Assembly (NCBI GenBank): GCA_001769535.1
Contig: MEOH01000026.1
Span: 310,001 to 374,000, forward strand
From: Bacteroidetes bacterium GWF2_38_335
GTDB lineage: Bacteria > Bacteroidota > Bacteroidia > Bacteroidales > GWF2-38-335
DNA length: 64,000 nt
Direction of reading: 5' to 3'
This document shows positions 40,594 through 50,451 of this stretch, piece after piece. Below the pieces are notes generated by a model. The model did no database searches and was not told the DNA's origin. It worked only from the letters and a program-made list of their open reading frames with translations. Position 1 is the stretch's first letter, and each line of letters begins with the position of its first letter. The translations under genes and the position numbers were made by a program.

Positions 40594-42558
40594 ATGAAAA
40601 AGAGAGTTTGTTTATTGACCTTCCTTATTTTGTCGGTATTTTTTAACCTGAATGCTCAGGATAAAGTGTTATTGACAATTGATGATGAGAAAATAACAAA
40701 AGCTGAGTTTGAGCGAATTTACAAAAAGAACAATTCAGGCCAGTCTGTTGAAAACAAATCAATTGAAGAATATCTCGATTTATTTATAAACTTTAAATTG
40801 AAAGTATTTGAAGCTGAGAAAAGAGGCCTTGACACAACTCAGGCATTTATAAAAGAACTGAGCGGTTATAAAAAACAACTTGCAAAGCCCTATTTTGTAG
40901 ATGAAAAAGTTGAGGAAAGTCTGTTAAAGGAAGCCTACGAAAGATTAAAAACTGATGTTCATGCAGCTCACATCCTTGTGAAAGTTGCTCCGGATGCACT
41001 AGCAGCCGACACCTTAGCTGCATGGCAAAAAATTGAAAAGGCAAAAAAAGAAATAGAGTCGGGAAAATCCTTTGAAGAAGTTGCTAAAAAATACTCCGAA
41101 GACCCCTCCTCCGAGAGCGGCGGTGATCTGGGTTATTTTACAGCATTCAGAATGGTTTACGATTTTGAAAATGTGGCATACAACACCAAACCCGGTCAGG
41201 TATCAAATATTTTCCGTTCCCAGTTTGGCTACCACATTATAAAAGTTATTGAAACCCGTCCGTCGATGGGTGAAGTAAAAGTTGCCCATATTATGCTTTC
41301 AGTTCCACAAAACGCAACAAAAGAAGAAGAACAGAAAGTAATTGACAAGATCAATGAAATTTATCAGGAACTTCAAAAAGGCGCTGATTTTGCCCAAATG
41401 GCCAAGGAATATTCAATCGATAAACAATCATCCACAAAAGGTGGTGAACTTCCCTGGTTTAAAAGCGGAAACATGGGAATGGTTCCCGAATTCGAAACTG
41501 CCTCATTCGCATTGCAGAAACCCGGCGACATTTCAAAACCTGTGCGCACCAAATATTTCTGGCATATCATCAAACTTCTTGAAAAGAAAGATATCGGAAC
41601 ATACGAACAGCTAAAAACCGACATAAAATCAAGAATTTCAAAAGATGCAAGGGCTCAGAAAAGTAAAGCGGCTGTTATTGAAAGACTGAAAAACGAGTAC
41701 AAAATCAAGGAAGATTTAAAAACTGTTGCTGATTTTTATAAAGTTGTGGATAAATCGGTTTTTGCCGGCGAATGGAAAGCTGAAGCTGCAGCCAAACTGA
41801 ATAAAGTAATGTTTAGTTTAGGTGACACCTCCCTTACCCAGTCACAGTTTGCAAAATTCATTGAAAGCAAACAGGGAAGAAAAGAACAGGAAATAAAAGA
41901 CTTTGTTGACGAAAGATACAAGCAATTTGTTGACAATACTGTAACCAAATATGAAGAAGACCGTCTTGAAAAGAAATACGATGATTTCAGGTTTCTGATG
42001 AAAGAATATCACGATGGTATTCTCCTCTTTGAACTTACCGATCAGATGGTTTGGTCAAAGGCAGTTAAAGATTCTGTCGGACTGGCAGCTTTCTACGAAA
42101 AAAACAAGAATAATTATATGTGGGATGAAAGAGCAGATGCCACAGTATATTATTGCAAAGATGCCGAAACAAAAAAAGCCGTTCAGGAACTTCTGAAGAA
42201 AAAAGCCAAAAAAGGCTATACCAACGAAGACATCATGAAGATGATCAATGGCGAAGGTGATATCACCAATGAAAATAAAAAACTGCGCATTGAAAATGGC
42301 ATTTATCTAAAAGGTGAAAACCGCGCGGTAGATCATTTTGCATGGAATCTTTTTCCAGAAGATGAGATTTCAAAAGCCATTAAAAGGGAATATATCTATG
42401 AAGGTAAAATGATTAAGCCATCAGTAAAAACCCTTGATGAAGCAAAAGGTCTGGTTACAGCTGACTACCAGGAATTTCTTGAAAAAGAATGGATTGCACA
42501 ACTCAGGGCAAAATATAAAATATCCGTAGATAAGGAAGTTTTAAAAACTGTTGAATAA
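40594..42558 (+). CDS. SurA-like peptidylprolyl isomerase with two parvulin domains
   Basis: The 654-residue periplasmic protein has a signal peptide (MKKRVCLLTFLILSVFFNLNAQ), a SurA-type N-terminal chaperone part, and two parvulin domains in tandem: VHAAHILVKVAPDA ... YSEDPSSESGGDLGYF ... QFGYHIIKVIE and VKVAHIMLSVPQNA ... YSIDKQSSTKGGELPWF ... KYFWHIIKLLE. The remaining C-terminal 250 residues are charged and helical. It should help outer-membrane proteins to fold. It is the first of three clustered SurA-related genes behind guaB and is followed by a hairpin that could cut transcription. Confidence 0.9.
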   Translation: MKKRVCLLTFLILSVFFNLNAQDKVLLTIDDEKITKAEFERIYKKNNSGQSVENKSIEEYLDLFINFKLKVFEAEKRGLDTTQAFIKELSGYKKQLAKPYFVDEKVEESLLKEAYERLKTDVHAAHILVKVAPDALAADTLAAWQKIEKAKKEIESGKSFEEVAKKYSEDPSSESGGDLGYFTAFRMVYDFENVAYNTKPGQVSNIFRSQFGYHIIKVIETRPSMGEVKVAHIMLSVPQNATKEEEQKVIDKINEIYQELQKGADFAQMAKEYSIDKQSSTKGGELPWFKSGNMGMVPEFETASFALQKPGDISKPVRTKYFWHIIKLLEKKDIGTYEQLKTDIKSRISKDARAQKSKAAVIERLKNEYKIKEDLKTVADFYKVVDKSVFAGEWKAEAAAKLNKVMFSLGDTSLTQSQFAKFIESKQGRKEQEIKDFVDERYKQFVDNTVTKYEEDRLEKKYDDFRFLMKEYHDGILLFELTDQMVWSKAVKDSVGLAAFYEKNKNNYMWDERADATVYYCKDAETKKAVQELLKKKAKKGYTNEDIMKMINGEGDITNENKKLRIENGIYLKGENRAVDHFAWNLFPEDEISKAIKREYIYEGKMIKPSVKTLDEAKGLVTADYQEFLEKEWIAQLRAKYKISVDKEVLKTVE

Positions 42559-42566
42559 ATTACAGG

Positions 42567-42595
42567 ACTGCCCTGAAAAAGGGCAGTTTCTTTTT
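42567..42595 (+). terminator. Intrinsic terminator or attenuator within the SurA cluster
   Basis: ACTGCCCT-GAAAA-AGGGCAGT forms a perfect 8-bp stem, followed by TTCTTTTT. It sits in the 48-base gap between two genes that otherwise look like one operon, so it probably lets only part of the transcripts continue to 42607. Confidence 0.8.
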
Positions 42596-42606
42596 GATAT
42601 AATACA

Positions 42607-43461
42607 ATGATCAAAAAACAAAACATACTGCTTATTGTCATTTTGCTGTTTTTCGCTGCTGTTTCATGTAAAAATGAAGCAAAAGAGGAACAGAAAAAAT
42701 CATTGGCGCGAGTGTATGACAGGTATTTATATATTGAGGAAATCGAGTCTATCCTTCCCGAAAACCTTTCAAAAACCGACAGCATTACCTTTGTTAAAAA
42801 TTACATTGACAAATGGATTAAGAAAGAACTCATGCGGAAAGTTTCTGATGAAAATCTTCCGGAAAATGAAAAAAATGTTGAAAAGCTGATTGATGATTAT
42901 AGAACTTCCCTCCTCATTTACCGATACGAACAGCAAATCATTAAGGAACGGATGAAACCGGATGTAACCAGACAGGAAGTGGAGAATTACTATGAGAAAA
43001 ACACCGATGAGTTTATAATGACCAAAAATGCACTTATTCCTTTGTATGTTAAGGTGCCACTTGACGCACAGGATATCGCCAAGGTCAGGAAGCTGTGCAG
43101 ACTGGAAAACGAAAGTGACCTTGAAGATCTTGATGAATATTGCACCGAAAATGCCACTGAATTCTATTTTAATGAGGAATGGGTTTACTTTACTGATCTT
43201 CTTAAAAAAATTCCCATTGAAACCGACAACCAGGAGCAATTTCTGAAGTACACAAAAAATTATGAAACAAAAGACAGTGCTTATTATTATTTTCTGAACG
43301 TGAGAGAAAACAGAATAAAAGGCGAGGTTTCTCCGTTATCTTTTGTTTATGACAAAATTGTTGCCATAATATTGACAAAAAGAAAAATTGAACTGATTGA
43401 CAAATTTGAAAAAGCCATCTATAATGAAAATAAGGAAAATATCGAAATATTTGAAAAATAA
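42607..43461 (+). CDS. SurA-like lipoprotein without parvulin domain
   Basis: The 284-residue protein has a lipoprotein signal (MIKKQNILLIVILLFFAAVSC) and then a helical body similar to the N-terminal chaperone part of SurA/PrsA: LARVYDRYLYIEEIESIL, then DSITFVKNYIDKWIKKELM and VTRQEVENYYEKNTDEFIM. No parvulin catalytic motif is visible. It lies between two parvulin proteins and overlaps the following gene by 38 bases, so it should work with them in outer-membrane protein folding as a lipid-anchored holdase. Confidence 0.8.
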   Translation: MIKKQNILLIVILLFFAAVSCKNEAKEEQKKSLARVYDRYLYIEEIESILPENLSKTDSITFVKNYIDKWIKKELMRKVSDENLPENEKNVEKLIDDYRTSLLIYRYEQQIIKERMKPDVTRQEVENYYEKNTDEFIMTKNALIPLYVKVPLDAQDIAKVRKLCRLENESDLEDLDEYCTENATEFYFNEEWVYFTDLLKKIPIETDNQEQFLKYTKNYETKDSAYYYFLNVRENRIKGEVSPLSFVYDKIVAIILTKRKIELIDKFEKAIYNENKENIEIFEK

Positions 43462-44806
43462 CCGCTTACTGCTGATCTTTTTATTTGCTATTATATCTGT
43501 TCCGGCAGCCGCACAGCCTGAAAAAAAGGTCATTGACCAGGTTGCTGCTGTGGTTGGTAATAATGTTGTTTTGCTATCGGATATCGAAAACCAATACATT
43601 CAGCTAAGGGCTCAGGGTTTTTTTTCAGACAAGGACATGAAATGTGAAATCCTTGAAGAGATGCTTTATCAAAAACTGCTTTTGCATCAGGCCGACCTTG
43701 ACAGTGTTGAAATTTCTCCAAAAGAAGTTGAAGACAATCTGAATATGAGGGTTGATTATTACATAAAACAGGCCGGTGATGAAAGTAAACTTGAATTGTT
43801 GTACGGAAAGCCAATATCTGAGCTTAAGGAAGACTTTCGGGCAGTGATCAAGGATCAGATGCTCACCGAAAAAATGCAGTCAAAAATCACAGCCGACATT
43901 AAAATTTCCCCTGCCGAAATTCGCAATTTCTATGATGATATTCCAAAGGACAGTTTACCTGAAATTGCTGAAGAGTACACGATTGCACAGATTGTAATTT
44001 ATCCGAAAAAAACCAAGGAATCAATAAAAGCAGTAAAAGAAAAACTCGAAGGTTTTAAAAAACGCATCGAAGACGGCACTCCCTTTGCCTCACTGGCTGT
44101 TCTTTACTCGCAAGATCCGGGCTCTGCAAAAAATGGCGGAGAAGTTGGTCTGGCCGGCCGCGGTGACCTGGATCCCGAATTTGCAGCTGCAGCGTTTAAC
44201 CTCACAGGAAATCAGGTATCGAGGGTTGTTGAATCAGAGTTTGGCTTTCATATCATCCAGCTAATCGAGAAAAAAGGTGACCTGATCAACGTGCGTCACA
44301 TTTTAATAAAACCGGAAATCGGAAACATAGAAATAAAAGAAGCAAGAGCCCGCCTTGACAGCATTCGTAATATTATAATGAATCCCAAGGATACCCTGAG
44401 CTTTGAAAAAGCTGTGGAATACTTTTCTCAGGATGAAGATACAAAATACAACAGTGGTTTGTTAATAAACAACCAGACCAACTCCATTAGATTTCATTCA
44501 GACGAAATGGAACCCGACATTCTCAGTCGCATCAGCAAGCTAACTCCGGGCCAGATTAGCGCACCTTTCGAATCAACAGACAAGTTAGGAAAAACAAACT
44601 TCAAAATTGTCAAGCTAATTAGCAAAACCGAAAAGCATATTGCAAATCTGAAGGATGATTACGATCTTATCCAGAAACTTGCTTTGAACAGTAAAAAGCA
44701 GGACATTATCAATGAATGGATAAAAAGAAAACAAACCGAAACATTCATCAGAATCAACCCACCTTTCGATAACTGTGTTTTTGAACTCGATGGCTGGATA
44801 AAATAA
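43424..44806 (+). CDS. SurA-like peptidylprolyl isomerase
   Basis: The protein has about 460 residues. The signal peptide is MKIRKISKYLKNNRLLLIFLF followed by AIISVPAAAQ; the ATG at 43424 is needed for it, although it overlaps the previous gene by 38 bases. A SurA N-domain (KVIDQVAAVVGNNVVLLSDIE, a clear SurA start) precedes two parvulin domains: YTIAQIVIYPKK ... YSQDPGSAKNGGEVGL ... EFGFHIIQLIEKKG and INVRHILIKPE ... KYNSGLLINN. The first domain keeps the better parvulin pattern; the second is degenerate. The last of the three SurA-like genes. Confidence 0.9.
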   Translation: MKIRKISKYLKNNRLLLIFLFAIISVPAAAQPEKKVIDQVAAVVGNNVVLLSDIENQYIQLRAQGFFSDKDMKCEILEEMLYQKLLLHQADLDSVEISPKEVEDNLNMRVDYYIKQAGDESKLELLYGKPISELKEDFRAVIKDQMLTEKMQSKITADIKISPAEIRNFYDDIPKDSLPEIAEEYTIAQIVIYPKKTKESIKAVKEKLEGFKKRIEDGTPFASLAVLYSQDPGSAKNGGEVGLAGRGDLDPEFAAAAFNLTGNQVSRVVESEFGFHIIQLIEKKGDLINVRHILIKPEIGNIEIKEARARLDSIRNIIMNPKDTLSFEKAVEYFSQDEDTKYNSGLLINNQTNSIRFHSDEMEPDILSRISKLTPGQISAPFESTDKLGKTNFKIVKLISKTEKHIANLKDDYDLIQKLALNSKKQDIINEWIKRKQTETFIRINPPFDNCVFELDGWIK

Positions 44807-44814
44807 GCTCAGCG

Positions 44815-45357
44815 ATGAAAACTATGGTCCTCCCCTTCCCCCGTTCTTACTGGGTAATTCCGGGCAAACTGTTGGCCGGACATATTCCCACGGGTGAAAA
44901 CATGGAAGCATCGGAGAAAAAGATCAAAAACCTTATTGAATGTGGAATCCGCACGTTCATCAACCTGCAGGGAAAAGATGAAGTGAATTTTGAAGGAGTT
45001 CCCTTTCTCAATTATCAGGCAATACTTAAAAAGTTTGAAAAAGAATATAAAATAAAACTGAGTTTTAACCGTCTTTCCATTCCGGACTTTGGCATAACAA
45101 GCACAAAAAACATGAAAAAAATTCTTGACACCATTGACAAATCAATTGGTCAGGGAAAGCCTGTTTATGTGCATTGCTGGGGCGGAATAGGCCGCACCGG
45201 TACAGTAGTTTCCTGCTTTTTGCTGCGGCACGGAATGGCAAACCATGATAATGTTTTTAAAATGATTGAATACCTCAGGCGCTCCGATCCTGAAAACCAC
45301 AGACTTTCGCCCGAAACTCCGGAACAGTTTGAATTCGTGAAAAACTGGAAAGAATAG
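44815..45357 (+). CDS. Dual-specificity protein phosphatase
   Basis: The 180-residue protein has the cysteine phosphatase signature HCWGGIGRTGT (CX5R, Cys121 and Arg127) and a possible general acid Asp91 in SIPDFG. N-terminal part: SYWVIPGKLLAGHIP; no signal peptide, so it acts in the cytoplasm on phosphotyrosine or phosphoserine, or on phosphoinositide-like small molecules. It begins 8 bases after the SurA-like gene, which suggests a shared transcript but no shared task. Confidence 0.9.
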   Translation: MKTMVLPFPRSYWVIPGKLLAGHIPTGENMEASEKKIKNLIECGIRTFINLQGKDEVNFEGVPFLNYQAILKKFEKEYKIKLSFNRLSIPDFGITSTKNMKKILDTIDKSIGQGKPVYVHCWGGIGRTGTVVSCFLLRHGMANHDNVFKMIEYLRRSDPENHRLSPETPEQFEFVKNWKE

Positions 45358-45450
45358 GATTATGGCTGATTTATTGCTGTTCATCAAATCAAGAAAATTA
45401 CTGTTATATATCATTCCTATTTATCCGGCAGGTTTGATTAACTTTGTCGG

Positions 45451-46014
45451 ATGAAAAAAATTGAGTCGCTCGATAAAGAAGGGTTTTATAAAACAAAATA
45501 TTTCAAGGTTTTCTCTGATGAAATAATTCGCAATTTTCCTCCAAATCATAAGATAAACAGTGCCCTTCACGGTCCTGATCATTGGCACCGGGTGACTTTC
45601 CTTGCTGCAGTTTTGTCATGGAAACTTGAGTTAAGTGATACAGATTTAAACCTGCTTTTAAATGCCGGTAAATATCATGACATCGGACGAAAAACAGAGG
45701 GTCGCGATACCATGCATGGCTATGAAAGTATCAAAATCATTAAAAGGGACAAACTTGTTGAGTTGGATAATAATGAAGATCAGGAAGTATTCCATTTCAT
45801 TGTTGGCGAACATTGTTTCGATGATGAAGAATCGCTTGCACGACTTGAAAAATCGAAGCTTCCGTATAACCGGACAGAAAAACTCTATGGCATTTTCAAG
45901 GATTGCGATGGGCTTGACCGCGTACGATTTGGCGGACTAGATGAAAAATTTCTCAGAAATAAGGAAGCAAGGGAATTGATTGATTTAGCCGGATTGGTGC
46001 TTGAGGCTTTATAA
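45451..46014 (+). CDS. HD domain phosphohydrolase
   Basis: The 187-residue protein has the HD metal site: HGPDHWHRV (His44, His46), KYHDIGR (His76-Asp77) and later FHFIVGEHC and KDCDGLDRVRFG. It probably hydrolyses a nucleotide or a phosphomonoester; no further substrate can be named. TAACTTTG, a perfect TAnnTTTG element, ends four bases before the ATG, but in a position that would give a leaderless transcript. Confidence 0.8.
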   Translation: MKKIESLDKEGFYKTKYFKVFSDEIIRNFPPNHKINSALHGPDHWHRVTFLAAVLSWKLELSDTDLNLLLNAGKYHDIGRKTEGRDTMHGYESIKIIKRDKLVELDNNEDQEVFHFIVGEHCFDDEESLARLEKSKLPYNRTEKLYGIFKDCDGLDRVRFGGLDEKFLRNKEARELIDLAGLVLEAL

Positions 46015-46065
46015 CTTACCCCCTGTTTTTCAAATATTTCATTCAACTAATAACTATTCAGCCTG

Positions 46066-47004
46066 TTATTGTATTTTACTAAATAAGGAAAAGGTTAGTC
46101 CGGTCCGGAAAATAAATCCTCCCCAGTTGATGCGAACGACCTCATCATTCACTCCGGGATGGGCAAGAAATGAATTGTAATCATAACTATCTCCTTTCCG
46201 ATGACTTTCGTCAAGTTTTACAAAACGATAACCGGCACGCATAACAAATGTAATCCTTTTGCTGATAATCCAATCAACCCCTGTATGAAACCCGGGCCCT
46301 CCGCTCATTGTAAATTCAGTATATTCAGTGCCAAACATATTGATATTGCCCGAAACCATTGCAATTTCCAGGGTTGGTTCAAAAAACAATATCACATTTT
46401 TTTTACGGCTGATTGACCTGCCATAATCTATAATAACATTCATTAAAAATGCTCTGAGATTTACTTCATTTGCCCCGTAATAATAATTCTGTGCATTTAT
46501 TGTTCCTTTAGCAGTAGAATATAAATGAAGATGAGTTCCAATCCATGTTCGTTTATTCCCAATAGGCGAAACCATCCCCAGTGAAAAAGAAAAATACCTG
46601 TGTTTTAGATCTAATCCGAGCTGATTATTATTGTTCCAGAATCTCCAAAAGCCCAAAAGATCATCCGTTTCATTTCGATTGAAATAATTAATATACATTC
46701 CAAATGAGAACCTCATGCTATTTGCCGGATTCAATTCTTTCTCTTCAGAAATGTTTAAAGTATTTATTTCAGCAGTGTAATCAACAATTTTTCCGTTTTG
46801 GTATTTAACCTTTGAAACATCAACCACAAGCGCCGAATAAATGGCTTTATTTTCAACACCCTGTTTTTTGTAATTTATTTCAGCTGAATTAGCTTTGACG
46901 ATCTCACAGGGAATTGCCGATCCATTTTTCATAAATATCGTGTCTTGTGCCAGCCCCATCAGAGCAGAGCAAAGAGCAAGAAAAAATAAAAGTATGATTT
47001 TCAT
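46066..47004 (-). CDS. Outer-membrane barrel protein with KNG-type N-terminal module
   Basis: The 312-residue protein has a signal peptide (MKIILLFFLALCSALMGLAQ), then a small strand-rich module DTIFMKNGSAIPCEIVKANS ... INYKKQ ... VSKVKYQNGKIVDY, and from residue 90 a beta-barrel (SMRFSFGMYINYFNRNE ... LGLDLKHRYFSFSLGMVSPIG ... GFIFRTGLTFSLFSKIQ). The N-terminal module recurs in the protein at 60886-61782. This is a common type of Bacteroidetes envelope protein of unknown function. A possible promoter (minus-strand TAATTTTG at 47026-47033) precedes it. Confidence 0.7.
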   Translation of the reverse strand: MKIILLFFLALCSALMGLAQDTIFMKNGSAIPCEIVKANSAEINYKKQGVENKAIYSALVVDVSKVKYQNGKIVDYTAEINTLNISEEKELNPANSMRFSFGMYINYFNRNETDDLLGFWRFWNNNNQLGLDLKHRYFSFSLGMVSPIGNKRTWIGTHLHLYSTAKGTINAQNYYYGANEVNLRAFLMNVIIDYGRSISRKKNVILFFEPTLEIAMVSGNINMFGTEYTEFTMSGGPGFHTGVDWIISKRITFVMRAGYRFVKLDESHRKGDSYDYNSFLAHPGVNDEVVRINWGGFIFRTGLTFSLFSKIQ

Positions 47005-47097
47005 TTCCGTGAGATTAATTTAATTCAAAATTAACAATATCCGGATATTTTGAATTACTTTTAATCAATTATTTATGGAATTAAATAACCTGAAAAC

Positions 47098-50000
47098 GTG
47101 AAAACTACTTTTCTTTTTCTCATCATTTCCTTTTTTTCTTTTTTGTCGGTTTTTTCACAATCCCTGACTGAAGCGGATAATCAAAGAAAAATAATGTATG
47201 AACAATGCAAATATGATTCGGTTTTATTTTATGCCGAAGAAGCTGCGGCCATTGCTTTGGGCATATCCGGTGAAAACAGTCTGGAATATGCTGAATCACT
47301 CAGGGGATTGGTGATGGCACATTATCATCTGGGAAATTACTCGAAAGCAAGGTTTTACGGACAGAAAGAAATAAAGATCAGAGAAAATATTGGTGCTACA
47401 AAAGACGACAAATATATAAATGCCCTTGTAAATACAGTTGTGATTTCAAGTAAAATGGGATTTTACAACGATGCCATTGATTTGATGAAAAGAACCAAAA
47501 TTAAAGCTGCTAAAATTTATGAACAGGAAAGTCCTGAATATGCAGGAATTTTAGTGAATATGGGATGTGTTTACAATGATCTTGGCTGCTCGGTCAATGA
47601 TAAAATTTTTCTTAAAAATGCTGAAGAATTCTTCCTTCAGGCAGAAAATATTTATAATAAAAATGAAAAAAAGAAAATTGAGAACCTCGTTAATAAATTA
47701 AATCAGGCAGTCCATAAAAACAATCAGGGAAATGGTCCGGCATCAGAAATTCTCTTTTCTGATGCAGTAACAACCTCCGAAAAGGAATTTGGTTCCACAA
47801 GCTATAATTATGCCTGTGCTTTGAACGACCTTGGGGTTTTCAACTACAACAAAGGCAGTTACATGCAAGCCGAGAAGTATTTTACCAAAACACTTGATAT
47901 ATTAAAAAACGCAAATAACAAGGATAAAATTCTGAAAGCCATTTGCATAAGCAATTCTGCAGCCATGTTGTACGACCTTGGAAATTACACAACTGCAGCA
48001 GAAAAATTTATTGAAGCAAAACAAATTCTTGAAGAATACCATTTACAAAACCACCGCTATTATGCAATATTGCTTAACAACCTTGCCATCACCTACATTT
48101 CTGAGTATTACTATGCAAATATTGAAGATAAAAACCAAGAACAGTTTTTAAATTCGGGAAAACTTTTTCTTCAGGCCGATTCTATCTTTAATCTAAATTG
48201 CCAGATGCCCCAACCCGACGGGTTTATTATAAAAACCAATATTGGACTGTGGTATAAGCTAAATGGAGAATCAAAAAAGTCGATAAAACATATCACTGAT
48301 CTTGTTTTACAATCTAATTTAAGTGCGTATAATCCTGTTTCCCTGATTAAAAAAATGAACATATCTGCTGGTATTTCATTTGATAATACTACCAGCCAAT
48401 CAATAATTGAGCCTGTCATGATTTCGGTCAGCACAAAAATAAATGACCATTTTATTAATGATGAGCAACTGGAAGTTAATTCACAGACAAATGTTGCCTC
48501 TACTCAATTTATAATCAGACTGATGATTGGAAAAAGAACCAAAATCAAAAAGGCACTCGGACAATATCATCCTGCTTATGCTGAATTGCTCAAAGGTCTG
48601 ATTCCCCTGTACCGTTCAATTGGTGATTTCAAAATGGAGGAAATGATGACATTGGAGTGCCTTAAGGCTTTTAACCACAACATGGTTCAGGATTTCTCAT
48701 TTTTAACTGAGAGTGAAAAGGAGATTTACATGAAAGTTAAAATGAATGAAATTAACTCTTTCCTGGGGTATTTTCTCGAACGAAGGGAGAAAAATCCTGA
48801 AATAACCGGTTATGCTTATGATTTTATTTTGCAAAACAAAGGGCTTATGCTTAAATCGAGCACTGCCATGAGGGCTTCCATCCTCAACAGCAACAATAAA
48901 GAATTGCTGGCCAAATACGATGAATGGATACGTTTGCAGAAGGAAATTTCTTCGCTTTATTCCCTTCCCGTTGAAATGCGAACAAAAGATGTTGCAATTG
49001 TTGAAAAGGAGGCCACATCCATTGAAAAGCAGCTTGTGCAAAGCTCGCAGGTTTTTAATGATTACACCCAAACGCTTAGGATGAACTGGAAAAATGTTAA
49101 AGACAGTCTAAAATCCAATGAGGCAGCCATCGAATATATCCATTTTAGAATCAAAGACAAAGAAAAAGTGTTTAGGACCTATTATTGCGCGATGATTTTA
49201 AGAAAAAATTCCGAATATCCCGAAATGATTAAACTGTTTGAAGAAAATGAGCTGCAAACAATAATAGTAAGCAATCATAACAATTATACCAGCATAAATA
49301 ATATATACGGAACAGAAAACAAACCTGACAACAGACTTTATCAACTAATTTGGAAACCCGTTGAGTCTTTGTTGAGCGGAGTAAATAAAGTCTATATTTC
49401 GCCTTCGGGATTGCTTTTAAAAATTTCATTTTCATCAATATGTACACAGAAAGATGTTTATCTCTGCGATAAATTGGATATCCAAACCAAAGGCAGCACA
49501 GGAAACTCTGCTCCCCGTAATGTTTTTTCAACAACCGCTGATTTGTCAGCATTGATTTTCGGAGGAATAAAATATGGAGTAGACAGTACAAAATCAGGCA
49601 TCTGGAATTATCTGGAAGGAACAGGAAATGAAGGAGATGCCATACGGAATATTTTGGAAAAAGAACAAGTTAATGTCAAATATCTTACCGACATCAAAGC
49701 CACAGAAACCTTTCTCAAGCAAAATGCCGGAAATTATAACATACTGCATGTAGCCACACATGGTTTTTCTTTTCCCGACCCGGCCGAATTACATTCAGCA
49801 GCCGTTGATTTGCCTGAAGAATACGGTTCGATAGCTTTCAGGGGCGCAGCGCGCGGAATAGGTGTGAGTAGTTTTGTAGAAAACCAGAATCCTTTGATGC
49901 GGTCGGGACTTGTTTTTGCAGGAGCCAATGAAGTGTGGAACAAAACTGAAATTAGTGAAACCGATGATGGAGTGCTCACCGCACAGGAAGTTACCCAAAT

Positions 50001-50295
50001 GGATATGAGAAACAGCTTTCTGGCAGTGCTTTCGGCATGCGAAACCGGACTGGGTGACATCAAAGGAAATGAAGGCGCTTACGGACTTCAGCGAGCCTTT
50101 AAAATGGCCGGCGTCAAATATATCATCATGAGTTTGTGGCAAGTGCCTGATAAGGAAACACAGGAATTTATGACAGCATTTTATGCTAAGCTGATAAAAA
50201 CAAAAGACATCCGGGAAGCTTTCACTGAAACCCAGAAGGAAATGAGAAAAAAATATGACCCTTACTTTTGGGGGGCTTTTGTTTTGGTGGAGTAG
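47098..50295 (+). CDS. TPR-CHAT protein (caspase-family peptidase domain)
   Basis: The 1065-residue protein starts at a GTG; no in-frame ATG stands before the signal peptide MKTTFLFLIISFFSFLSVFSQ. Residues 30-560 carry tetratricopeptide repeats (SLEYAESLRGLVMAHYHLGNYSKA and others); residues about 580-780 are a helical linker. Residues about 780-1065 form a CHAT domain with NILHVATHGFSF (catalytic His888) and LAVLSACETGLGD (catalytic Cys981), ending in DPYFWGAFVLVE. CHAT proteins belong to clan CD with caspases and separase, and cleave partner proteins, e.g. in type III-E CRISPR. The leader places this one in the periplasm or on the outer membrane. No partner is obvious. Confidence 0.9.
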   Translation: MKTTFLFLIISFFSFLSVFSQSLTEADNQRKIMYEQCKYDSVLFYAEEAAAIALGISGENSLEYAESLRGLVMAHYHLGNYSKARFYGQKEIKIRENIGATKDDKYINALVNTVVISSKMGFYNDAIDLMKRTKIKAAKIYEQESPEYAGILVNMGCVYNDLGCSVNDKIFLKNAEEFFLQAENIYNKNEKKKIENLVNKLNQAVHKNNQGNGPASEILFSDAVTTSEKEFGSTSYNYACALNDLGVFNYNKGSYMQAEKYFTKTLDILKNANNKDKILKAICISNSAAMLYDLGNYTTAAEKFIEAKQILEEYHLQNHRYYAILLNNLAITYISEYYYANIEDKNQEQFLNSGKLFLQADSIFNLNCQMPQPDGFIIKTNIGLWYKLNGESKKSIKHITDLVLQSNLSAYNPVSLIKKMNISAGISFDNTTSQSIIEPVMISVSTKINDHFINDEQLEVNSQTNVASTQFIIRLMIGKRTKIKKALGQYHPAYAELLKGLIPLYRSIGDFKMEEMMTLECLKAFNHNMVQDFSFLTESEKEIYMKVKMNEINSFLGYFLERREKNPEITGYAYDFILQNKGLMLKSSTAMRASILNSNNKELLAKYDEWIRLQKEISSLYSLPVEMRTKDVAIVEKEATSIEKQLVQSSQVFNDYTQTLRMNWKNVKDSLKSNEAAIEYIHFRIKDKEKVFRTYYCAMILRKNSEYPEMIKLFEENELQTIIVSNHNNYTSINNIYGTENKPDNRLYQLIWKPVESLLSGVNKVYISPSGLLLKISFSSICTQKDVYLCDKLDIQTKGSTGNSAPRNVFSTTADLSALIFGGIKYGVDSTKSGIWNYLEGTGNEGDAIRNILEKEQVNVKYLTDIKATETFLKQNAGNYNILHVATHGFSFPDPAELHSAAVDLPEEYGSIAFRGAARGIGVSSFVENQNPLMRSGLVFAGANEVWNKTEISETDDGVLTAQEVTQMDMRNSFLAVLSACETGLGDIKGNEGAYGLQRAFKMAGVKYIIMSLWQVPDKETQEFMTAFYAKLIKTKDIREAFTETQKEMRKKYDPYFWGAFVLVE

Positions 50296-50451
50296 TTGGA
50301 ATTTTATAATGTTGATCATGGTCAAAGACTCACAAAGACTGGCATAAATGCAAGGAGAAAATTCTTTTAAAATATTTACTACTCAAATTAACTTGCTTTT
50401 ATGAAATTCAATAAGAATATGCATCTTTATAAAAAAAACTGATTTTTCATT

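Noticed and set aside
45439-45446. TAACTTTG as promoter of the HD hydrolase gene
   Set aside because: The element ends four bases before the start codon and has no -33 partner, so it would demand a leaderless message; chance is more likely.
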